DNA from: an uncultured Bermanella sp.
GTDB lineage: Bacteria > Pseudomonadota > Gammaproteobacteria > Pseudomonadales > Oceanobacteraceae
Reading direction: 5' to 3'
Assembly: GCA_913054445.1 (NCBI GenBank)
Contig: CAJXIK010000036.1
Span: forward strand, 1-11,412
DNA: 11,412 bases
Below, one piece after another: positions 5,943-11,412 of the stretch. The notes below the pieces were generated by a model. It saw only the letters and a list, made by a program, of their open reading frames with translations, was not told the origin of the DNA and made no database searches. A program made the translations under genes and the position numbers. The stretch's first letter is position 1. Each line of letters opens with the position of its first letter.

Positions 5943-6353
5943 TTAGTGCTCCCCTTGGGGTTCATTTAACTCGATTAACACACCGTCGCAAGATTTAGGG
6001 TGAATGAAGATCACCTTGCAGTTGTGGGCACCCATGGTCGGTGCTTCGGATAAAAATTGGTAGCCTTTTGCTTGCAAGCGGGCCACGTCTTCTTCGATGT
6101 TGTCGCTGCGGAAACACAGGTGGTGTAGTCCTGGCCCTTTCTTTTCGAGGTAACCCTTAATAGGGCCTTCACCGTTGAGGGGGTGAACCAGTTCAATTTG
6201 TGTCTCGGGAACAGGGAAAAACGCCGTGCTGGTTTTTGCAGAGGTGACGTCTTCACGCCCTTTGTAGGTTAGGCCAAAATCGTCCATAAAGCGTTTTATG
6301 GATTTTTCGAGATCAGGTACCGCGATGGCAATGTGGTCAAGTGCAACGATCAT
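5943..6353 (-). CDS. mce: Methylmalonyl-CoA epimerase
   Basis: A 136-residue vicinal-oxygen-chelate (glyoxalase-fold) protein that converts (S)- to (R)-methylmalonyl-CoA, linking the carboxylase product to the mutase. The two beta-alpha-beta-beta-beta modules and the metal ligands are visible: His7 (LDHIAIAVPDLE), Gln52 (ETQIELVHP), His77 or His78 (GLHHLCF) and Glu128 (GVLIELNEP). The GPIKGYLEKKGPGLHHL stretch (63-79) and HPKSCDGVLIEL (118-129) are typical of this subfamily and separate it from lactoylglutathione lyase. AGGA at 6361-6364, seven bases before the ATG, supports the start. It sits between the carboxylase and the mutase, in pathway order, and its stop is one base from the mutase ATG. 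Confidence 0.95.
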   Translation of the reverse strand: MIVALDHIAIAVPDLEKSIKRFMDDFGLTYKGREDVTSAKTSTAFFPVPETQIELVHPLNGEGPIKGYLEKKGPGLHHLCFRSDNIEEDVARLQAKGYQFLSEAPTMGAHNCKVIFIHPKSCDGVLIELNEPQGEH

Positions 6354-6381
6354 AAAAAATTCCTCATGATGATTTATAAGT

Positions 6382-6421
6382 GCCCTCTTACAATATGGCG
6401 TAACCAGTATCGAAAGAGGGC
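6382..6421. other. Inverted repeat between biotin carboxylase and epimerase genes
   Basis: GCCCTCTT (6382-6389) and AAGAGGGC (6414-6421) form a perfect 8-bp inverted repeat with a 24-base loop in the 81-bp gap after the biotin carboxylase stop. A small GCGC TT GCGC palindrome adjoins it. No U-tract follows on the minus strand, so it is more likely an RNA-processing or stability structure than a terminator. Confidence 0.4.
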
Positions 6422-6434
6422 GCTTGCGCGCGAT

Positions 6435-9269
6435 TTAAATAGTCTTTAAAAACTCATTGGTTTGCTTTTCACGACGCGCCTTGATCTCTTCTGGGGAGAT
6501 TTCTATGGCTATTTCATCGGGCACAATCTTGAAGAGCGGCTGGCCTTTCTTGATGATCTCGCCATCTTTCTCGATCAACACCTTAGAGATCGTGCCGGCG
6601 AAGGGGGCGTTTATCTTGTTGAACATCTTCATAACTTCAACAATATAGAGGGGCTCACCAGCATTGAAGTGGCTGCCTTCTTCCACAAATTTTGGCATGC
6701 CAGGGGCTTCACAGCTGTAGAACATGCCGCCCGAGGCCGCCAATATTTCATCGCTCTTGGCCACTGGCGGTGGCACCATGACTTTCGCCATCTGCTTCTG
6801 CAAGGCCTCATCGCTGAGCTTGCTGGGAATCTCGATGCTAAGGTCGTCATTGACCTTGAGGTCAAAGAAACCAGTGGCTTGTGCTAGGTAAGGCAACAGC
6901 GCCAGAACCTCACAACCGGCTTGGAAGCCTGCGTGGGCAGCTTGTGCCTGTGACCATTGTGCGGCGTCTATGCCGTTCGGTGCTTGACCGGCCAAGGCGG
7001 CTTGTACGGCGGCGAAATCGTCTGTGCCCAGCTTTTCTTGCAGCGCATCGTAGAAGGCAACCGCCTCCATAAGTACGTCGTTGTCATGGTCCCAAATCAT
7101 ATCTGCCGCAGGCTTATTGGGGCAGTAGTCCATGTTCAAGAAGTGGTAGGTATCGGCCAGGATGCGTACTGGGTTCGCCTTGAAGACCACCTTGCCATTT
7201 TCTATGGCAAACTTATCTTGGTTGATAGATAACCAACCGGCCAGCATGTGCGGCTCTGCTAGCATGATGGCCAAGGGGCGAGTGAGTAAGATTTGCTTGC
7301 GGGCAAAGATGCCTTTAAGCGCTGGTTGGTTGTTAGCATCGGCGGCGGCAACGGCTTGCTGGCTAATTTGCTGATAGGCGAAGTTTAGGTCTAGGTCGTT
7401 GGCGGCTTGCTTTAATAGGCCCACAGACGTTAGGTAAGGCACGATGAAGTTGGTGCTGGGGCGCGCGTTGATGTTGTTGCCCAAGAACCAGTTAACCAAG
7501 CCGTAATGGAATTCGAGGTTGGTGGCCAAGTCTTTACCGCGTAATTCGGTGACTCGTAGTACCTCGGCCATGCCTTGGTAGGTGCTAGTGCGGTCGTTGC
7601 CAACGGTTAACAGCAGGGCGATGTTAGAATCGTAAGCACCGGCTAAGTGATACTTCATGAACACATCGGTATCAGGATTGTGCATGCTGATGCCTTGGTC
7701 GTCACGAATCTCACCGTCGATGGGGTTGGACCAGTTTTCAATGACGCCGCCCGCGTGTGGCTGTAAGGCTTGGTTGGTGGCGTTCATGCGCGCTTCAACC
7801 GAAGCCTTGCTGCGCAATATTCTGCTGGGCTTAGGCAGGCGTGGGCCGTGGGCCGCCAATAGCATCATGGTTTCCACTAGGGATTCCACGATAAAAGAGT
7901 CTTCTGGGTTTTCAGGATTGCTGAACTCAAGCTTGTAGCAAAGTTCGGTGACTCTGTGTTCCACCTGAATACGGGTGTTCATCTCCATGAAGTAGTGCGA
8001 CTCACCATCGACGATACACTCGAAGGTGCCCAGGGAGTCGAGCTTAACGGCTTCACCAAAGACTGCGCCTTCGTGCTCCATGCGCACGAGGATATCAAGG
8101 TCTTTCTTGAGCTGGTTGGCTTCGGCGGTCTTGTTGGCTTTAACGGCGCTTTGAATGGCTTCGTTAAGCTCTTCTTCGGTGACCGAGACCTCTAATAATT
8201 TTTGCTCGTGCATCTGCAATGAGCAGTCGCGACCACCCATGGTCATGCACCATTCGCCGTTACCAATCACCTGAATTTCCTGGTGACGGGTGGTGTCGAT
8301 GTTCATTTCGATTAACACGTTCTTGTTGTCGCCCACACCGTTGGTTTTTAGTTCGATGAGACACTCTAAGACCAAAGACGGTACGTTGGCCGCGGCTTTT
8401 TCTACCTTGTCGGCGAGGGTGGCACCGTCATAAGAGTTGGCGGAAGACAAGATGCGCTGGCCTTTACCACCGCCACCGGCGATGGCTTTTAGACGGAAAC
8501 GGTTGTTGGGTTTTTCGGCGAGCATGCGCTTGGCTTCAAGCTGTAACGCGAGGCCAATGTCGGCGGCATCTATGATGTCGATACCAGCAGCATAAGAGGC
8601 GGCCAATAACACTAGGGCCTGTTCTTCTTCATCTGCACAGGCAGAGAAATCGACGCTTAATTTATGGCTGTCGGCGCACTTTTGTAAACCATCTTTGCCG
8701 TACTTGGCAAATAAGGCTTGGCTAGTGGCGTTGTTTACCCCTGGGGTAACCGACACGCCGGTGGCCAGAGCGGTACGCTTGGCTTGGTCTTTCATGCCTG
8801 CCGAGCGTTGCGTGTATGAACATGGCCCCATGAAGTTTAGGCCCGCGTTCTCCATGGCTTCTACCATCTCGGCGTCTTCTGACATGAAGCCGTAACCGGC
8901 AAAGATGGCGTTGTAGCCATTGCTGTGGGCGATGCTGATAATTTGCTTAATGCGCTGGGCACGCTCGATTTTATCGGCACCAGAGTAATCGGGTACGCGA
9001 TGAATGTGAGCGGGGTTGGTGAGTTTTCTTAGCTCAGGGGCAAGCGCATTCTGGTAGGTAATGGAGTCTTTTTCAGACAACAAAATACCGTAATCATGAA
9101 CACCCATCTCATCAAAAACATCCATGGCTTCTTTACGAATTGGGCCACGGCAGATGATTAACGGGCGAATGTGGCTGCAATCAAATGACTGTACCCATTG
9201 GCTGTTGGAATTCCCTAATTGGCGATCGGTGTGGATCAAGGGGTTGGATAAATAATTTTCGTTGGCCAT
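6435..9269 (-). CDS. Long biotin carboxylase/biotin carrier subunit of an acyl-CoA (probably propionyl-CoA) carboxylase
   Basis: A 944-residue ATP-dependent biotin carboxylase with its own biotin carrier; it carboxylates biotin for the partner carboxyltransferase. Domain order: a 35-residue extension, biotin-carboxylase N-domain (about 36-155), ATP-grasp (about 156-445) with KAIAGGGGKG (261-270), RHQEIQV (328-334) and EMNTRIQVEH (429-438), C-domain with VEARMNA (491-497), a poorly recognisable helical middle (about 610-835), and a biotinyl domain (about 846-917) with EVMKM, biotin on Lys881. Compared with E. coli AccC the catalytic Glu288, Asn290, Arg292, Glu296 and Arg338 equivalents are kept, but the RRHQK motif reads MHEQK (353-357). 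Inserts of roughly 70 residues (180-258) and 45 residues (362-407) and the long middle make it 250 or more residues longer than usual PccA/MccA. The product is inferred from the epimerase and mutase downstream. Confidence 0.88.
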   Translation of the reverse strand: MANENYLSNPLIHTDRQLGNSNSQWVQSFDCSHIRPLIICRGPIRKEAMDVFDEMGVHDYGILLSEKDSITYQNALAPELRKLTNPAHIHRVPDYSGADKIERAQRIKQIISIAHSNGYNAIFAGYGFMSEDAEMVEAMENAGLNFMGPCSYTQRSAGMKDQAKRTALATGVSVTPGVNNATSQALFAKYGKDGLQKCADSHKLSVDFSACADEEEQALVLLAASYAAGIDIIDAADIGLALQLEAKRMLAEKPNNRFRLKAIAGGGGKGQRILSSANSYDGATLADKVEKAAANVPSLVLECLIELKTNGVGDNKNVLIEMNIDTTRHQEIQVIGNGEWCMTMGGRDCSLQMHEQKLLEVSVTEEELNEAIQSAVKANKTAEANQLKKDLDILVRMEHEGAVFGEAVKLDSLGTFECIVDGESHYFMEMNTRIQVEHRVTELCYKLEFSNPENPEDSFIVESLVETMMLLAAHGPRLPKPSRILRSKASVEARMNATNQALQPHAGGVIENWSNPIDGEIRDDQGISMHNPDTDVFMKYHLAGAYDSNIALLLTVGNDRTSTYQGMAEVLRVTELRGKDLATNLEFHYGLVNWFLGNNINARPSTNFIVPYLTSVGLLKQAANDLDLNFAYQQISQQAVAAADANNQPALKGIFARKQILLTRPLAIMLAEPHMLAGWLSINQDKFAIENGKVVFKANPVRILADTYHFLNMDYCPNKPAADMIWDHDNDVLMEAVAFYDALQEKLGTDDFAAVQAALAGQAPNGIDAAQWSQAQAAHAGFQAGCEVLALLPYLAQATGFFDLKVNDDLSIEIPSKLSDEALQKQMAKVMVPPPVAKSDEILAASGGMFYSCEAPGMPKFVEEGSHFNAGEPLYIVEVMKMFNKINAPFAGTISKVLIEKDGEIIKKGQPLFKIVPDEIAIEISPEEIKARREKQTNEFLKTI

Positions 9270-9275
9270 GTTATT

Positions 9276-9300
9276 TTCGCGAGCAAGCTCGCTCCTGCAA
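9276..9300. repeat. REP-like palindrome in the biotin carboxylase leader
   Basis: A 25-bp element centred on GCGAGC AA GCTCGC (9279-9292), flanked by TTC on one side and TCCTGCAA on the other. Read on the minus strand it begins TTGCAGGAGCGAG, closely resembling a REP family I know from Pseudomonas genomes (TGTAGGAGCGAGCTTGCTCG). The AGGAG at its edge (9290-9294) is the only Shine-Dalgarno-like sequence ahead of the ATG at 9269, about 20 bases away in linear distance. Confidence 0.65.
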
Positions 9301-9312
9301 TTTTATTTAATA

Positions 9313-9333
9313 AAGAGAACGCGACGTTCTCTT
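9313..9333 (-). terminator. Intercistronic hairpin, possible attenuator
   Basis: On the minus strand AAGAGAACG, loop TCG, CGTTCTCTT forms a perfect 9-bp stem, followed by TATTAAATAAAATT. The tract is A/T-rich but not a clean U-run. It lies between the carboxyltransferase stop and the biotin carboxylase start, so it could partly terminate transcription or protect the upstream message. Confidence 0.4.
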
Positions 9334-9337
9334 CGGA

Positions 9338-9362
9338 TGTGTGCCTCGTGAGCGAGGACACA
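9338..9362 (-). other. Hairpin directly after the carboxyltransferase stop
   Basis: CCTCG (9344-9348) pairs with CGAGG (9353-9357) around TGAG. TGTGT (9338-9342) pairs with ACACA (9358-9362) across one bulged G. On the plus strand an imperfect T-run (TTATTTTTT) follows, but no plus-strand gene ends here, so a plus-strand terminator is unlikely. It is the first of three hairpins in this 106-bp gap and may shield the 3' end of the carboxyltransferase message. Confidence 0.4.
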
Positions 9363-9375
9363 GATTATTTTTTGC

Positions 9376-11034
9376 TTAGAAGAATTCACGCTGCACGCTG
9401 GTAAGCGGCTCTGGCGTGTAGTGCTTAAGGTGGAATTCCATGTGCTCACCTAACACTTTACGCAGGTCGCTGGGCATGACGATTTGCGAGATGCTGCCGA
9501 GGCTCAATGCTTCGTTGGGGTTCATTAATTCTTCTTCATAACGTTTGGCCAACAGGGCTTCTTGCTCGACACCCCACTCGGCACTTTCTTTCTTGGCCTT
9601 AACCGCGCCGCGAATGGCACGCAGTTCGTCTTTATAAACGAATTCAATACCGGCCGGGCCCATGACTGCGGCACGGGTAGATGGCAGGGCGATAACCAAA
9701 TCGGCCCCTGTCGGATAGTTGTTGTAAGACGCGTAAGCACCGCCGAAGGCGTTGCGCAAAATTAACAAGAAGCGCGGGGTGCGCAGGTCGACGATGGCAT
9801 CGAGCATGGCACGGCCAGCTTGTACGATGCCGCCCGCTTCTTGGTCTTTACCCGGACGGAAACCGGTGGTGTCTTCCATGAAGATAACCGGAATGTTGTA
9901 GAGGTTACAAAAACGAATGAAGCGGGCGTTTTTATAGGCGGCATCGATGTCGATTTGGCCCGAACCCACGGCCGAGTTGTTGGCCACGAAGCCAATGACG
10001 TTACCGCCCATGCGGCCCAGCGCGGTGATGGTGTTGCGCGCGCGGTCGGGTTGAATTTCTAGGAAATCACCGTGGTCACACAGCTGTTGAATGATGATGC
10101 TCACGTCTACCGGGGTGTTGAAACCGCTGGGGCTGTTGAAGGCCTTCTTCAGTAGGATTTCGATTTCCCACGTTTTACGATCGATGGGATCAGAAGTTTC
10201 TTGTACTGGGGCCAGCTCGGCGTTGTTGTTAGGGATGTAGTTCAACAACTCTTTTACTTTCTTGAGGGCCGCTACTTCGTCTTCCACCACAAAGTCGGTG
10301 ACGCCAGTTTGGCTGTGAACGCCCGGTCCACCTAGCTCATCTGCGGTCACGTCTTCACCCAGTACCGATTTCACTACGCCTGGGCCGGTTAGGCCGAAGA
10401 AGGTTTCGTTGGGTTGAATGAGGAAGCTGCCTTGACGCGGCAGGTAAGAGCCGCCGCCTGCGTTAAAGCCAAACATACACATGATAGACGGCACCACACC
10501 GCTGATTTTGCGCAAGGCGGTGAATGCCTCGGCGTAACCATCGAGGCCACCAACACCGGCGGGTACATAGGCACCGGCGGAATCGTTCATGCCCACCAGA
10601 GGAATGCGACGCTTACCGGCCAGTTCAAACAGGCGTGCCAGTTTCTTACCGTTGGTGGCGTCCATGGAACCCGCACGCACGGTGAAGTCGTGACCGTACA
10701 GCGCCACGTCGCGGCCGTTGATCTTAACCACGGCGGTAACCAGACCGGCACCGTCTAGATTCTTACCCCAGTTTTGGAAGAGAACCTTGGGATCTTCGTC
10801 GGTAAGTACCGAGATACGCTCCCAGATGGTCATGCGGTTTTTGCTGTGCTGGCGTGTAATGGAGGCAACACCGGCCGCTGTTTTTGGGCGTTGCATTAAA
10901 TCAAAGCCTTTTTTAAGGCTTTCTTCATATAAGCCAGGCTCGTATGACGCTTGGCCAGGGACGCTGAATTCCACTTCTTGGGTGCGATTGAAGGGATTAT
11001 TTAATGAAGCCTGAGGGTTGGTCGTTTTAGTCAT
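9376..11034 (-). CDS. Acyl-CoA carboxylase carboxyltransferase subunit (propionyl-CoA carboxylase beta type)
   Basis: A 552-residue biotin-dependent carboxyltransferase, slightly longer than PccB (about 510-540). It moves carboxyl from biotin to an acyl-CoA, probably propionyl-CoA, giving (S)-methylmalonyl-CoA. Two crotonase-fold halves are visible: the N half with AGAYVPAGV (153-161), the first oxyanion glycines in FNAGGGSY (190-197) and LTGPGVVKSVLGEDVTADELGG (215-236); the C half with TTGFRPGKDQEAGG (389-402) and the second oxyanion segment RNAFGGAY (427-434). Numbering uses ATG 11034. An in-frame GTG at 11043 would add three residues, and neither start has a Shine-Dalgarno sequence. The residue after GGAY, Asp in Streptomyces PccB and linked there to substrate choice, is Ala435. 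It is the promoter-proximal gene, 106 bp ahead of the biotin carboxylase, its evident partner. Acetyl-, methylcrotonyl- or geranyl-CoA as substrate is not excluded. Confidence 0.92.
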   Translation of the reverse strand: MTKTTNPQASLNNPFNRTQEVEFSVPGQASYEPGLYEESLKKGFDLMQRPKTAAGVASITRQHSKNRMTIWERISVLTDEDPKVLFQNWGKNLDGAGLVTAVVKINGRDVALYGHDFTVRAGSMDATNGKKLARLFELAGKRRIPLVGMNDSAGAYVPAGVGGLDGYAEAFTALRKISGVVPSIMCMFGFNAGGGSYLPRQGSFLIQPNETFFGLTGPGVVKSVLGEDVTADELGGPGVHSQTGVTDFVVEDEVAALKKVKELLNYIPNNNAELAPVQETSDPIDRKTWEIEILLKKAFNSPSGFNTPVDVSIIIQQLCDHGDFLEIQPDRARNTITALGRMGGNVIGFVANNSAVGSGQIDIDAAYKNARFIRFCNLYNIPVIFMEDTTGFRPGKDQEAGGIVQAGRAMLDAIVDLRTPRFLLILRNAFGGAYASYNNYPTGADLVIALPSTRAAVMGPAGIEFVYKDELRAIRGAVKAKKESAEWGVEQEALLAKRYEEELMNPNEALSLGSISQIVMPSDLRKVLGEHMEFHLKHYTPEPLTSVQREFF

Positions 11035-11128
11035 AGTTGTCACTGGTCGTCACATAGTTGCATGAGTGGATTAAATATAGCCACTGTCATGTTAGGTGTC
11101 TGTTTATTGGGTGATTGATGGCGGGGAT

Positions 11129-11155
11129 ATTATAAGAGAATGTCTAGTTTGTGAA
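11129..11155 (-). promoter_or_regulatory. Sigma70-like promoter of the propionyl-CoA operon
   Basis: Read on the minus strand: TTCACA (11150-11155, five of six to TTGACA), a 15-bp spacer, then a perfect TATAAT (11129-11134). Transcription would begin near 11122 and give a leader of about 88 bases before ATG 11034. The spacer is shorter than the preferred 17 bp, which suggests help from an activator or modest basal strength. Confidence 0.6.
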
Positions 11156-11170
11156 TGGCCGGATGTGCCT

Positions 11171-11186
11171 AATTTAAGCGTAAATT
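11171..11186. promoter_or_regulatory. Candidate operator palindrome upstream of the promoter
   Basis: AATTTA AGCG TAAATT is a perfect 6+4+6 inverted repeat, centred about 57 bases before the predicted transcription start, a position suited to an activator or a repressor near the -35 box. The CGTAAA half resembles operators of MerR-type acyl-CoA catabolism regulators such as LiuR, but the other half does not match, so the regulator is unknown. Confidence 0.35.
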
Positions 11187-11260
11187 TCCCTATAACCCCT
11201 TTAACACCTGCGCTTTAGCAATAACTGTATTTAAAATAGTCACGAAAAAACAGATTGTTA

Positions 11261-11288
11261 GGTGACATAATCGCTCAATGTGGTCACC
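11261..11288. promoter_or_regulatory. Distal inverted repeat GGTGAC...GTCACC
   Basis: GGTGAC at 11261-11266 and GTCACC at 11283-11288 form a 6-bp inverted repeat with 16 bases between the arms, about 150 bases upstream of the predicted transcription start. It could be a distal operator for this operon or belong to a gene beyond the window. No known regulator motif is assigned. Confidence 0.25.
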
Positions 11289-11412
11289 AAAAACCGAGTA
11301 AAAATAGACATAACCGCTCTTCATGGCCTGAAGCCCTACTTAAATGGCGTAACACAGGGCCTCTGGCATAAGGTGGTTCCTATCTGGCTGGTTAAAATAT
11401 ATACTGCGCGCT

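Larger units (their letters stand above)
11044..11412. other. Leader and upstream region of the operon; no clear gene
   Basis: The 369 bases upstream of the carboxyltransferase contain the promoter and candidate operators listed separately. I see no complete gene. On the minus strand a frame is open from the window edge to a TAA at 11340-11342 (23 codons, ending ...MPEALCYAI). It could be the tail of an upstream gene or chance. The plus strand has only very short frames. Confidence 0.5.

Noticed and set aside
5942..5965. Longer mutase start at 5965
   Set aside because: It overlaps the end of the epimerase gene, whereas ATG 5941 has a strong Shine-Dalgarno sequence at the correct distance.
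9338..9370. Plus-strand intrinsic terminator formed by the hairpin and following T-run
   Set aside because: No plus-strand gene lies upstream within the operon. The T-run is the complement of sequence just after the carboxyltransferase stop.
6435..11043. Long antisense open frames over the carboxylase genes
   Set aside because: These are shadows of strongly supported genes on the minus strand. They have no domain similarity and no ribosome binding sites.

Overview
The window looks like chromosomal DNA from a gammaproteobacterium, probably marine. The protein sequences, moderate GC, a Pseudomonas/Aeromonadales-style REP palindrome and a TesA-type periplasmic esterase all fit that view. The genus cannot be settled from sequence alone. 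No integrase, transposase, phage, CRISPR or tRNA gene is visible.

The left part (1-1873) has a TesA-like GDSL esterase on the minus strand (125-748). It is separated by a 210-bp divergent region from a plus-strand alpha/beta hydrolase (959-1849). A short hairpin follows where the hydrolase meets the end of the large minus-strand operon.

The main part (1874-11034) is one minus-strand gene train for propionyl-CoA breakdown by the methylmalonyl-CoA route. In transcription order it encodes: a carboxyltransferase subunit (9376-11034); an unusually long, divergent biotin carboxylase with a C-terminal biotinyl domain (6435-9269); methylmalonyl-CoA epimerase (5943-6353); a fused methylmalonyl-CoA mutase (3800-5941); the MeaB GTPase that protects the mutase (2328-3281); and a YiiD_C-type hotdog thioesterase (1874-2323). 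Together they should convert propionyl-CoA to (S)-methylmalonyl-CoA, then (R)-methylmalonyl-CoA, then succinyl-CoA. MeaB maintains the cobalamin enzyme and the thioesterase possibly clears stalled acyl-CoAs. A good sigma70-like promoter lies at 11129-11155.

The enzymes form a known pathway. The least ordinary part is the 518-bp gap between the mutase and meaB. It holds nine copies of a 26-bp hairpin unit arranged as three triplets, each triplet followed by a conserved spacer and a second hairpin. One unit is split inside its hairpin loop by a 47-bp two-hairpin insert. A second structured gap (9270-9375) holds three hairpins, one of them REP-like and lying between the likely Shine-Dalgarno sequence and the start codon of the biotin carboxylase.

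The right end (11044-11412) is leader and promoter DNA with candidate operator palindromes and no convincing gene.
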